From positions 1 through 64,000 of the forward strand of contig JAZLGC010000060.1 in the NCBI GenBank assembly GCA_045616125.1: DNA of 64,000 nucleotides, in the 5' to 3' direction. The notes below the pieces were generated by a model, which saw nothing but the letters and a program-made list of their open reading frames with translations, was not told the origin of the DNA and made no database searches. Below are positions 8,697 through 17,600 of this stretch, piece after piece. Position numbers and translations under genes: made by a program. Within the stretch, counting starts at the first letter, position 1. The number at the start of each line of letters is the position of its first letter. The stretch is from Treponema_I sp045616125. GTDB lineage: Bacteria > Spirochaetota > Spirochaetia > Treponematales > Treponemataceae.

Positions 8697-9536
8697 GTGG
8701 ACGATAATACAAACCCCTTCGGCAGAAAAATTCTCTTTGTGGACCCTCCAATCAACATTACGTCTCTGGTTATACCTCTGCTGATGGAAATGGAATACGA
8801 AATATACGCAATCTCATCCTATAAACGACTCAAACCCATTCTATCAAAATACCCGGATTCCATCTGTTTTATAAATCCGGAAAGCGAACTTGATACCGAT
8901 GCATGGATTAGACTGATACAAAGTATTGAAGCTGATGACTCAATGAAAGCCGTCATCATCGGGGTGTTTGCCCGGGCAATACGTAAAAGTGATAAAGACC
9001 GTTTTCTTTCAGAATGCCGTTTAACAGCAGGGTTTATCCAGCAGGTTCCCGATAAAGACGAACTGACCAATCAGTTTCATGAAGTTTTCAACGCAAACGG
9101 AGCAAAAGGTCGGAGAAAATATGTTCGTGCCAACTGCGCAGATGACAATTCTCTGTCAGCCGTGGCTACTGTCCTGGGTAAAAAAATCCGATTTGCCATT
9201 CAAGATATCAGTACTGTAGGAATCTGTGCAAAAGTTTCAAAGGACATGGCATCAGTACTCCCGGCAAATACGGTACTTCCTGATTTCACCCTGATTCTGC
9301 AGGGAACAGAACTTAAAATCGGTGCTGTCATCATTATGGCAAAAATTGAAGGAGACTCTCATGTTCTGGTAACCTTATTCCGGAGCGGCATGTCAACCAA
9401 CATCAAGAACATGATCCGGGAATATGTGGGTCAGAAACTCAACCAGTACCTGATTGAAGAAACGTCAGGTATTCCTGATGATGAAACCGATTACATCACC
9501 GATCCAAACAAGGCTAAAGAACGTCAGGAAAGTTAG
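8697..9536 (+). CDS. PilZ-domain protein with degenerate receiver-like N-terminus
   Basis: A 279-residue protein. Residues about 1-125 start KILFVDPPIN and run through alternating strands and helices like a response-regulator receiver, but without a convincing acidic pocket, so phosphorylation is doubtful. Residues about 138-250 form a PilZ domain with the c-di-GMP motifs R140-xxx-R144 (RRKYVR) and D170-x-S172-xx-G175 (DISTVG). It is therefore expected to bind c-di-GMP and pass the signal to a partner. The start is GTG, with no Shine-Dalgarno and a -10 box 6 nt upstream. It stands alone on the plus strand and overlaps the 3' end of the pseudouridine synthase gene by 4 nt, tail to tail. An HD-GYP phosphodiesterase at 49-50 kb could be part of the same signalling network. 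Confidence 0.8.
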   Translation: MDDNTNPFGRKILFVDPPINITSLVIPLLMEMEYEIYAISSYKRLKPILSKYPDSICFINPESELDTDAWIRLIQSIEADDSMKAVIIGVFARAIRKSDKDRFLSECRLTAGFIQQVPDKDELTNQFHEVFNANGAKGRRKYVRANCADDNSLSAVATVLGKKIRFAIQDISTVGICAKVSKDMASVLPANTVLPDFTLILQGTELKIGAVIIMAKIEGDSHVLVTLFRSGMSTNIKNMIREYVGQKLNQYLIEETSGIPDDETDYITDPNKAKERQES

Positions 9537-10261
9537 TTTTCCTGATTCTTACGATTTTTTTCTGAGGCAAGTTTTTCCCATTGAGCCGGTTCTGCTACTT
9601 CAAATCGCAGCAACTCTTTCGTGTATGGATGCACAAATTCCAGAGTACGGGCATGAAGACACAGTCTGCCACAGGGATTAATGTGACTCCGATAGATTTC
9701 ATCGCCAGCTAATGGATATCCGTAATACGCCAGATGAGCCCGGATTTGATTCGTACGTCCGGTTTCAAGATCAAGTTCAAACAACGTATTGTTTCTGTTC
9801 TGAGAAATTACCATATAGTGGGTAACCGCATCCATCATCTGTTTTTTCTGTTCCGCAGTGAGCAGTGTTGATGAAGGATCAACAGCGTAAGTATGATGGG
9901 CTGCGTTTTTAATAAGTGGCAGAGATATAATGCCGTCTTCCGGCAATGAAACCCATTTATTTCCCCGGGGATTTTCCGTTAACGCCCGATAGGTACGCTT
10001 TTTCACCATGGTCTGCCAGGTATCCATTATGATATCTTTGGTTTTTGGATCAAGTGCTACAAGCAGAATTCCAGAAGTTTCTTTATCAAGACGGTGCACT
10101 GCATAGGGTTTGAAAGCACCGTGAACCAGTCCCCGTTTCTGCCGTTCTTTTGTCAATGTATCAATGACAGTCCGTCCATGGGAACCTGGATACCCAACTG
10201 TCAGCATACCTTCAGGCTTTACTACAACCATCAGGTGTTTATCTTCATAGAGTATTTCCAT
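9533..10261 (-). CDS. RluA-family pseudouridine synthase
   Basis: The 242-residue enzyme has the RluA signature HRLDKETSGILLVA (56-69) with catalytic Asp59. It also has the later RTNQIRAHLAYYGYPLAGDEIY segment in two blocks (near 185-205) typical of the C/D/A family. These enzymes isomerise uridines in rRNA or tRNA. It lacks an N-terminal S4 domain and is short, like RluA or TruC rather than RluD, so the target cannot be fixed. A TATAGT hexamer at 10270-10275 (minus) ends 8 nt before the ATG and no Shine-Dalgarno is visible, suggesting a leaderless transcript. It converges with the PilZ gene and diverges from the YbaK-type gene. Confidence 0.88.
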   Translation of the reverse strand: MEILYEDKHLMVVVKPEGMLTVGYPGSHGRTVIDTLTKERQKRGLVHGAFKPYAVHRLDKETSGILLVALDPKTKDIIMDTWQTMVKKRTYRALTENPRGNKWVSLPEDGIISLPLIKNAAHHTYAVDPSSTLLTAEQKKQMMDAVTHYMVISQNRNNTLFELDLETGRTNQIRAHLAYYGYPLAGDEIYRSHINPCGRLCLHARTLEFVHPYTKELLRFEVAEPAQWEKLASEKNRKNQEN

Positions 10262-10311
10262 AGGCGGTCACTATAGCCTAAACGGAAATAAAATCATAGA
10301 CTGAAAGCACT

Positions 10312-10791
10312 ATGGCATCAGAAAAAAAGACCAACGCCATGCGGATACTTGAAACCGCAGGCATTCCCTTTACCACAAAAACCTATGAATTTGATGAAGA
10401 AAACCTGGACGCCCTTCATGCAGCAGCCAGCGCAGGACTTCCTGCAGAACAGGTTTTCAAGACCATCGTTATGCGGAATGAACGGAACGAAATTTATGTA
10501 TTCTGCGTTCCGGCTCCCACAACTGTTAATTTGAAAAAAGTACGTGCTCTTACCAGTTCCAAGGATATTAATCCGGTTAAGCCACAGGAACTTATGGGAC
10601 TGACAGGATATATCCGTGGAGGATGCAGTCCTCTTGGCATGAAGAAACATTACCCTACTTTTATAGATGAAACTGCTGTTCTTTTTGATGAAATTTTTGT
10701 CAGTGGTGGCCAGCGGGGCCTTCAAATCTGTGTAAACGGTGAAAAGCTGGCAGAAGTTACCAATGCCCAGTTTGCAGAACTAACATTATAA
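10312..10791 (+). CDS. ybaK: YbaK/EbsC-type aminoacyl-tRNA deacylase
   Basis: The 159-residue protein matches the YbaK group in length and motifs. These include KTIVMRNERNEIYVFCVPA near 45-63, KKVRALTSSKDI with the conserved Lys, and YIRGGCSPLGMKK (about 102-114), the GGxSP-type loop. YbaK hydrolyses Cys-tRNA(Pro) formed by prolyl-tRNA synthetase errors and works in trans in the cytoplasm. No strong Shine-Dalgarno precedes the ATG. A TAGACT hexamer ends 9 nt upstream, which would again allow an almost leaderless mRNA. The gene is divergent from the pseudouridine synthase and has no obvious plus-strand terminator of its own. The hairpin just downstream faces the opposite way. Confidence 0.9.
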   Translation: MASEKKTNAMRILETAGIPFTTKTYEFDEENLDALHAAASAGLPAEQVFKTIVMRNERNEIYVFCVPAPTTVNLKKVRALTSSKDINPVKPQELMGLTGYIRGGCSPLGMKKHYPTFIDETAVLFDEIFVSGGQRGLQICVNGEKLAEVTNAQFAELTL

Positions 10792-10795
10792 AAAA

Positions 10796-10807
10796 GGCTA
10801 TGTCCGT
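10796..10807 (-). repeat. Terminator-linked 12-mer repeat, copy 2
   Basis: Reads ACGGACATAGCC on the minus strand, immediately after the T-tract of the minus-strand terminator at 10808-10845. Identical to the copy at 20189-20200, which also follows a terminator. Confidence 0.55.
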
Positions 10808-10845
10808 AAAAAAAAGGCCACCGGTAAAGGGAGTAACCGGTGGCC
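10808..10845 (-). terminator. Intrinsic terminator of the sugar ABC operon
   Basis: Perfect 10-bp stem GGCCACCGGT / ACCGGTGGCC (10816-10825 with 10836-10845) and a 10-nt loop, followed on the minus strand by eight T. It lies 18 nt after the stop codon of the solute-binding protein gene. Confidence 0.9.
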
Positions 10846-10862
10846 AAAATCTGTATTACAAC

Positions 10863-12494
10863 TTACATCCCAAGTTTTGCCTTGTTGATGTTCATCAGTT
10901 TGGTCTGAGCGTCGATAACCTTATCGATACCCTTGTCTTTCTTGAACTGATTGAAGTCAGCAATAATCTTGTCGAATTCGGCATCAGATTTTGCAAGAAT
11001 CAGTTCAGGAAGAACTTTACCCCAGCGGCGCTGGATTTCTTCGTAGATAATAGATTCATCAGAACCAACTTCAAGAGTCAGACCATCGTAAGCAGCGAAT
11101 GACTGTACGTATGGACGAGTCCAGAGCTGTGGCTGTTCCAGTGCTGGTGAATAAGAAGCACCGAACTGGTCAGACCAAGAAGTATCCATCAGCATCCAGT
11201 AGGTGTACTGTACACCAATGTCATTTTCCTGAGCGTTTTTGTCAGTAGAATCCAGTTCTCTGATTGCTGGAAGCAGGTCTGGTTTACCAGAAGCATCTTT
11301 AGCATAGTGTTTACCTTCGATACCGAAGTAAGTATCCATCTGTCCTTCTTCAGAAATCAGGTAGGTCAGGAACTGAATAGCACGAGCTGGATCTTTACAG
11401 TTCTTAGAAATCAGAGTAGTGGTCCAACCTGCAATACCGCCACCAGCGAGGGTGTGGTCATCACCTTTAGAGTTTTTAGGACCCTGAACTGCAATGTAGA
11501 TTGAGTTAGGATCTTCAGCATAACGGGCCATCTGAGCAGCCTGCATATCCCAGTTCTGGTACAGCATACAGAAGTAACGTCCCTGAGCTGCTTTTTCTTC
11601 GATCTGTGAACGTTTATCAACGAACATATCGGTAGTAATCAGGCCTTCTTCGTTAGCCTTGCGGAACATTTTCAGCCAGCGGGTGTATTCAGGATCTTCG
11701 GTAAGACCAAGGTTAGCATCTACGAATTTACCATTCTGTTCTGGGCTGATAGCCAGGAAGTGAGCCAGGTAACCCTGGAGCATTGAACAACCGGTGTCAC
11801 CGAATTCGTTGGTTCCGAAAGGAATCAGGCTCTGTCCGTTTACAGTTGGGAACTTAGCTTTTGCTGCACGCATAGCGTTCAGGAATCCTTCTGGAGTGGT
11901 CATGTCAGGTGAACCAATAGCTTCGTACATATCTTTGCGAACCAGGAAGGTTTCGTTAGAAGTCAGTTTACCTGCATATTTTTCGTAAGCTTCCGGGGTG
12001 TATGAAGAGTTTGGATATTCATACAGGTGACCGTCAGTATAGGTGTACCAACCAGCTTTGTTGTTGTCGATTACTTTGAAGAAGTAAGGATCGTATTTGT
12101 CAGCCAGTTCATCCAGAGCGTATACCATGCCGGCATCTTTCATCTGGGTAATCTGTCCTTCCCACCAACCGATTGTCAGAATATCTGGCAGTGCATCACC
12201 AGCGATCATGGCATTCAGTTTTTCAGCTTCGTTACCAGCTGGTACTACGAAGTTTACATTTACACCGGTTTTTTCGGTAATGTATTTAGATACTTCTGAA
12301 TCTCCCCAGTGGCGTGCAAACCAGCTGAAGTGCAGATACCAGTCAAAAGTGATTGGTTCATCTTTATTCAGAGTCCAACCTGGTACAGTTTCGGTACCAG
12401 CTTTTGTGCTTTTAGCGGCTTCTTTTTTACCGCCGGCGAATACTACAGATGCCATAAGACACAGCATCATCAGAACGGTTAAGGTCTTTTTCAA
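10863..12494 (-). CDS. Extracellular sugar-binding protein of an ABC importer
   Basis: A 543-residue exported protein with a signal peptide (MKKTLTVLMMLCLMASVVFA) and a mature N-terminus GGKKEAAK. No lipobox Cys is present, so the lysine-rich start is probably soluble periplasmic. The body is a family-1 type solute-binding protein of the LplA/large oligosaccharide kind (NAMIAGDALPDILTIG, then GGGIAGWTTTLISKNCKDPARAIQFL). It delivers substrate to the two permeases encoded upstream. The start codon is TTG, with AAGGAGG eight bases before it. It is last in the operon, 26 nt after the permease, and ends at a strong terminator. The divergent large glycosidase-like gene suggests a carbohydrate substrate. 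Which sugar cannot be told. Confidence 0.9.
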   Translation of the reverse strand: MKKTLTVLMMLCLMASVVFAGGKKEAAKSTKAGTETVPGWTLNKDEPITFDWYLHFSWFARHWGDSEVSKYITEKTGVNVNFVVPAGNEAEKLNAMIAGDALPDILTIGWWEGQITQMKDAGMVYALDELADKYDPYFFKVIDNNKAGWYTYTDGHLYEYPNSSYTPEAYEKYAGKLTSNETFLVRKDMYEAIGSPDMTTPEGFLNAMRAAKAKFPTVNGQSLIPFGTNEFGDTGCSMLQGYLAHFLAISPEQNGKFVDANLGLTEDPEYTRWLKMFRKANEEGLITTDMFVDKRSQIEEKAAQGRYFCMLYQNWDMQAAQMARYAEDPNSIYIAVQGPKNSKGDDHTLAGGGIAGWTTTLISKNCKDPARAIQFLTYLISEEGQMDTYFGIEGKHYAKDASGKPDLLPAIRELDSTDKNAQENDIGVQYTYWMLMDTSWSDQFGASYSPALEQPQLWTRPYVQSFAAYDGLTLEVGSDESIIYEEIQRRWGKVLPELILAKSDAEFDKIIADFNQFKKDKGIDKVIDAQTKLMNINKAKLGM

Positions 12495-12520
12495 TTTTTT
12501 GTCCTCCTTGAAGTAATTCC

Positions 12521-13432
12521 TTATCCTTTAATAGATCCTATCATCATTCCCTTTACAAAGTATTTCTGTAAGAAGGGATAGACTACAACGATTGGGGCGG
12601 TCGTTACGACCATGGTAGCCAGGCGAACTGATGTTGAGCTTACCTGGTTTGCAGAGAATCCTGCAGGCATTGCTACTACCGTTTTTGATGCACTTGCAGA
12701 TGCAACAATTCGGTACAGGAATGTCTGGATTGGCTGCAGATTTGATTTATTGATGTACATTACACCGGTAAAGTAATCATTCCACTGATATACACCATGG
12801 AACAGTGCGATGGTTGCAAGAACCGGCATTGACAGCGGCAGAACGATTCTCAGGAAGATGACCATGTCGTTGGCACCATCAAGATGGGCCGATTCTTCAA
12901 GACCAGCAGGCAGTTCACGGAAGAACGACATAAAGATAATCATGTCGTAGAAACTGAACATGGCAGGCCAGATGTATACCCAGAAACTGTCAATCATGCC
13001 CAGTTTTTTGATTACGATGAAGTACGGAATCAAACCGCCACCGAAGAACATGGTGATTGTACCTAAAATCATGTAGAACTTATTGAACATGATGTGCTTT
13101 TTACTGAAGGCATAGGCAACCATTGCAGTAAACAGAACGTGTACCACAGTACCAACAAGAGTTTTTGCAATGGTAATGCGGAAAGCCTGAACAATGCTCT
13201 TATCCTGGAATACCGAGCGGTAACTTTCAAGACTTGGTTTTCGTGGGAACCAGTACATGTTTCCCATAAGGGAATCTTTTGCATCATTGAAGGACACAAT
13301 AATGGTGTACCATACAGGATACAGAGTGATGAAACAGATAATTCCCATCAGAACGTACAGAACAACATCACCAGCGGTTGCACTGTTCAGTTTTCTGTAT
13401 TGTTTTGCAGTTTTCAATTCATTATTAGCCAT
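12521..13432 (-). CDS. Carbohydrate ABC transporter permease (MalG/LplC type)
   Basis: A 303-residue inner-membrane protein with six predicted membrane segments, the first at about 27-48 (VLYVLMGIICFITLYPVWY). The coupling-helix motif near 200 (EESAHLDGANDMVIFLRIV) contains the EAA-like EExAxxDGA pattern that docks to the ATPase. Length and the C-terminal KYFVKGMMIGSIKG match MalG/LplC-type permeases. It is the middle gene of the three-gene operon, 17 nt after the first permease, with AAGGAAA before the ATG. No ATP-binding subunit is encoded nearby. As in many such operons, a shared MsiK/UgpC-type ATPase elsewhere must energise it. Confidence 0.92.
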   Translation of the reverse strand: MANNELKTAKQYRKLNSATAGDVVLYVLMGIICFITLYPVWYTIIVSFNDAKDSLMGNMYWFPRKPSLESYRSVFQDKSIVQAFRITIAKTLVGTVVHVLFTAMVAYAFSKKHIMFNKFYMILGTITMFFGGGLIPYFIVIKKLGMIDSFWVYIWPAMFSFYDMIIFMSFFRELPAGLEESAHLDGANDMVIFLRIVLPLSMPVLATIALFHGVYQWNDYFTGVMYINKSNLQPIQTFLYRIVASASASKTVVAMPAGFSANQVSSTSVRLATMVVTTAPIVVVYPFLQKYFVKGMMIGSIKG

Positions 13433-13449
13433 TTGTGTTTCCTTCCGTA

Positions 13450-14445
13450 TTAGAACAGTGATGTATCGTTCAGCTTTTCTGTTACGTTATTTGCAATCCA
13501 CAGCAGGATAAATGCGATAACAGACTTGAACAAACCAATTGCAGCTGCATAGCTGAAGTGACCACCACGCATACCAGTGGTATATACATACAGGTCAATG
13601 GTGTTTGCTCTTGGCAGGTTCAATGGATTGAACAGTACGAAAATCTGGTCGAAGTTGGAGTTCAACAGACCACCTACTGCCAGAATGAACAGAATGGTAA
13701 TGGTTCCACTGATACTTGGCAAAGTAATTGCCCAGATCTGCTTCCAGCGGCTTGCACCGTCTACTTTTGCAGCTTCGTACATTTCCTGGTCAATACCGGA
13801 AATAGCAGCAAGATAGATAATTGCAGACCATCCAAGTTCCTTCCACAGGTCAGAAATAATCAGAATAGGCCAGAAATACTGCGGATATGCCAGCCAGGTT
13901 TTACCTTCGCTGATGAATCCTGCTTTCATCAGAAGATCATTGAAAAGACCTTCTTCACTGAGCCAGGTTGTAAGAATACCGCCAAGAACTACCCAAGAAA
14001 GGAAGTGTGGCAGATACGAAATAGTCTGAACTGCTTTCTTAAACTTGGCGCTGCGGATTTCATTGAGCAGAAGAGCAAAAACAATTGGCAGCGGGAAGTT
14101 AATTATCAGTTTCAGAAGACTGATACCCAGAGTGTTAACCATTACGTTAACGAATTCATCATCCTGGAAGAATCTGATGAAGTGGTGAAACCCACCTTCA
14201 GCAGCCCACTGATATGGTTTTTCATTTCCAAGGAATGCCCAGCTGAAAAGATCTGAGGTAACCTTAAAGTCTTTTTTGAAGGCAATAAGAATACCGTACA
14301 TTGGTGCATAGTTAAAAATCAGCATCCATACAACACCACAAAGAGCCATGAACTGGAGATACTTTTCTTCGCGGAAACGTACCCAGAAAGTTTTCTTTTT
14401 GGTAAGCGGAGTTGCCAGTGTTTTTTCTGTCTCTTTCGTTTTCAT
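13450..14445 (-). CDS. Carbohydrate ABC transporter permease (LplB/UgpA type)
   Basis: A 331-residue permease from the ATG at 14445. It has six predicted membrane segments, the first with FMALCGVVWMLIFNYAPMYG. The coupling motif is YEAAKVDGASRWKQIWAITL, and the end is NVTEKLNDTSLF, typical of the LplB group. An in-frame upstream ATG at 14508 would add 21 poorly structured residues. I prefer 14445 because TATACT (14453-14458, minus) ends 7 nt before it and no Shine-Dalgarno favours either. This is the first gene of the importer operon and is divergent from the glycosidase-like gene. Confidence 0.9.
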   Translation of the reverse strand: MKTKETEKTLATPLTKKKTFWVRFREEKYLQFMALCGVVWMLIFNYAPMYGILIAFKKDFKVTSDLFSWAFLGNEKPYQWAAEGGFHHFIRFFQDDEFVNVMVNTLGISLLKLIINFPLPIVFALLLNEIRSAKFKKAVQTISYLPHFLSWVVLGGILTTWLSEEGLFNDLLMKAGFISEGKTWLAYPQYFWPILIISDLWKELGWSAIIYLAAISGIDQEMYEAAKVDGASRWKQIWAITLPSISGTITILFILAVGGLLNSNFDQIFVLFNPLNLPRANTIDLYVYTTGMRGGHFSYAAAIGLFKSVIAFILLWIANNVTEKLNDTSLF

Positions 14446-14452
14446 GATTCGT

Positions 14453-14458
14453 AGTATA
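14453..14458 (-). promoter_or_regulatory. -10 box for the sugar ABC operon (probable leaderless start)
   Basis: TATACT on the minus strand ends 7 nt before the permease ATG at 14445. There is no clear -35, so activation or a weaker upstream promoter is possible. Confidence 0.4.
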
Positions 14459-14544
14459 GATTCGCCGCTGGAAGAAAAAAAGATACCTAATTTTCGTTTT
14501 GGTGTCATTTTTTCGGTTTTTTGGATTTATTCAAAATTTGTTTG

Positions 14545-14573
14545 TTGACAGAGGGAAAAGTGTCAATTATGTT
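14545..14573 (+). promoter_or_regulatory. Sigma70 promoter of the glycosidase-like gene with overlapping inverted repeat
   Basis: A perfect -35 TTGACA (14545-14550), a 17-bp spacer and -10 TATGTT (14568-14573). The -35 is also the left arm of an inverted repeat TTGACA-N10-TGTCAA (14545-14550 with 14561-14566), positioned where a bound protein would block RNA polymerase. Confidence 0.75.
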
Positions 14574-14590
14574 AGTTTCATAAGATAAGA

Positions 14591-14598
14591 AACCGGTT
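14591..14598 (+). promoter_or_regulatory. Candidate LacI-family operator
   Basis: The palindrome AACCGGTT lies in GAAACCGGTTGCCAAA, just downstream of the expected transcription start. It has the central CG and half-site form of LacI/GalR operators. The position fits roadblock repression of the glycosidase-like gene, and perhaps of the divergent importer, released by a sugar. No regulator gene is in the window. Confidence 0.45.
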
Positions 14599-14645
14599 GC
14601 CAAATGTTCTCATGATACATTTTGACCGAAATTGGAGGTTTTTTA

Positions 14646-17600
14646 ATGATTGCAAAGGGATCTTTTGTTACCCTTGATGGCGAACAGTTCTACCGTATTG
14701 AAAACTATTACGCCATGGATGACTTCTTCATGACCATTACCAGCTCATCTGATATATGGAACTTCTGCTGGGCACAGGGCGGTATTACTGCAGGCCGTAT
14801 CAACGCTGACCATGCAGTTTTCCCCTATTACACTGCTGATAAAGTTTCAGATGATAAAACATATACCGGAAGTTACACTTCTATTGCCGCAGAAACTGCT
14901 GAAGGCACCGTAATTTGGGAACCATTTGCCTGGACTACTCCTGGAACACCTGCTGCCTGCGGAATCAAACGTAATATTTACAAAAATGCAACCGGTACCA
15001 AAGTATGGTTTGAAGAAATCAACGAAAAACTGGGGCTTGCATTCCGGTATGGCTGGACATCAGCCGCTTCTTTCGGGCTGGTGCGCATGACCCGCATTGA
15101 AAACCTGAATGAAAAGCCTGTTTCCATTGCCATTCTTGACGGATGCCGCAACATTCTTCCTTCGCACTGTTCTTCTGCAAACCAGAATGACAGTAGTGTT
15201 CTTCTTGATGCCTATAAGAAAACAGAAACCGAAAAGGAATCACAGATTGCACTGTTCAGCGTTTCTTCAGTATTAACTGATAAAGCAGAACCCAATGAAT
15301 GTCTGTATGCCAACGTCAGCTGGTTCTCACTTCCAAATTCCCTGATTCTCAGCACCAAAGCACCTGAAATGTTTGCAAGAAACGTATGGGCAAACGGCAT
15401 TACCGGCATCGAATCAAAAATGGACTACACTCCGCTTTGCAAAGGTGAACGTCCTGCATGTTTCATCTGCCGCGAACTGACTCTTGACGCATCAGATTCA
15501 ACTGACAACACAGAAATCTGGTATCAGGTATTTGATACCAACCTGGATATCAATCAGATTGTAAAACTGAAGAACCAGATTAAAGACCGCACCAGTGCAG
15601 AAAAGGCACTTGAAGCTGATATTGAAGCCGGTAACAAAGTAATGAGTGATTATCTGGCTTCTGCAGACGGTTTTCAGAACACCGGTGATACCATGGCCAG
15701 CGCCCATCATACTGCCAATGTTATGTTCAACATTATGCGCGGCGGTATCTTTGCTGATAATGGTAACATTACCCGCGCAGACTTCCTCGGTTTTGTGGAC
15801 ACCCGCAACAAGGGCAAACTGGACGCTGCCAAAGCATTCTGCGACAAACTTGATGCTGATGGCTGCAACAACGGTATCGGCTACAACGGAGCCGTATTCC
15901 TTCAGGCAGCAGCTGCCACCGGTGACAAACAGCTTGAACGTCTTTGTCTGGAATATCTTCCTATTACTTTCAGCCGCCGCCACGGTGACCCAAGCCGTCC
16001 ATGGAATAAGTTCAATATCGTTCTCCGTGACCAGCGTGGTAATCCAATTCTCAACTATGAAGGCAACTGGCGTGATATTTTCCAGAACTGGGAATCTCTT
16101 GCCTACTCATACCCTACTTTCATGGAAAGCATGATTGCTAAATTCCTCAATGCCATGACCATTGACGGATACAACCCGTACCGCATTACCAAACAGGGTA
16201 TCGACTGGGAAATTCCTGTACCAAACGACCCATGGTCTACCATCGGTTACTGGGGCGATCATCAGGTTATCTATCTGCAGAAAATGCTGGAATTCTTCAG
16301 CAAAACCAACCGCAAGGCACTTCTTGCATCTCTTAACGACCAGCGGTATGCAACTGCAAATGTACCGTATCGTTTAAAGAGTTATGCCGATATTTGCAAA
16401 AACCCACGTTCGACAATCGAATTTGACCGTCCTTTAAGTACCGCCCTTATCAAGGAAAGTGAAACCTACGGAACCGACGCAAAACTGTGCCGCGACAAGA
16501 AAGGTGACGTTGTTCTTACTTCACTGACCGCAAAACTGCTGCAGATTCTTATTACTAAGGCTTCCAACTTTGTTCCTGGTGGTGGTATCTGGCTGAATAC
16601 CCAGCGTCCTGAATGGAACGATGCAAACAACGCACTGGCAGGTTACGGTCTGTCTATGGTAACTCTGTATTACCTGCGTCGTTTCCTCAGTTTCCTGCTC
16701 GACCTGTACAAGAACACTGACATTACTTCCTTTACCCTGCCCGTTGATGAAGCAGCTTGTTTCACCGGATTGACCGCTCTGTACCAGAAAGCTGATCTCC
16801 ATGAAACTGCTACTTCTGATACCCTGCGCCGCCAGTTCACCGACGAAGCCGGACTGTTATACGAAAAGGAACGCAATGCTCTGTACAAGAACCCGGCAGC
16901 CGGCACTAAAGATCTGCCAAAAGAACAGATTATCGCCGGTCTTGAAGCAATTCTGTGGCATGCAGAAGAAACCATCCGTCTGAACAAACGTGCTGATGGT
17001 CTGTACCATGCTTACAACACCATGCACATTGGTGAAACAACTATGGAACTGAGCTACCTTCAGGAAATGCTTGAAGGCCAGGTTGCTGTTCTTTCAAGCG
17101 GTATGCTTTCTTCAGAAGAAACGCTGGAAGTATTCAGTGCGCTGCGTAACAGTGCCATGTACGAACCACGGCAGAACAGTTATATGCTGTATCCTAACAA
17201 GGAACTGCCTCACTTCTGTGCTAAAAACTGTGTATCACCGGCTCTGATTGCGCCACTCAGCGATTTCATTGAAAAAACCGGAACAGAATATCTTGAACAG
17301 GATGTTGACGGCATCTGGCACTTTAACGGCGCATTCCGCAACGGCGGCCTTCTTGAAGAATACTGTGATGCACATGGTCTTGATGCCAACACCAAAGCAC
17401 AGCTGCTGGCAGTTTATGAAAAGACATTCAACCATCAGAACTTTACCGGTCGCTCGGGAACTTTCTTTGCCTATGAAGGGCTGGGAAGTATTTACTGGCA
17501 CATGGTTTCAAAACTGCTGGTTGCAGCACAGGAAAACGTACTTGCTGCCGTTGAACGCGGAGAAACAGAGCTTGCAAAGGAACTGGCAGCCGTTTATTAC

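Noticed and set aside
13558..14256. A 232-codon plus-strand frame opposite the sugar permease
   Set aside because: It is rich in Gln, Asn and Cys with no domain pattern, and the permease on the other strand explains the sequence fully.
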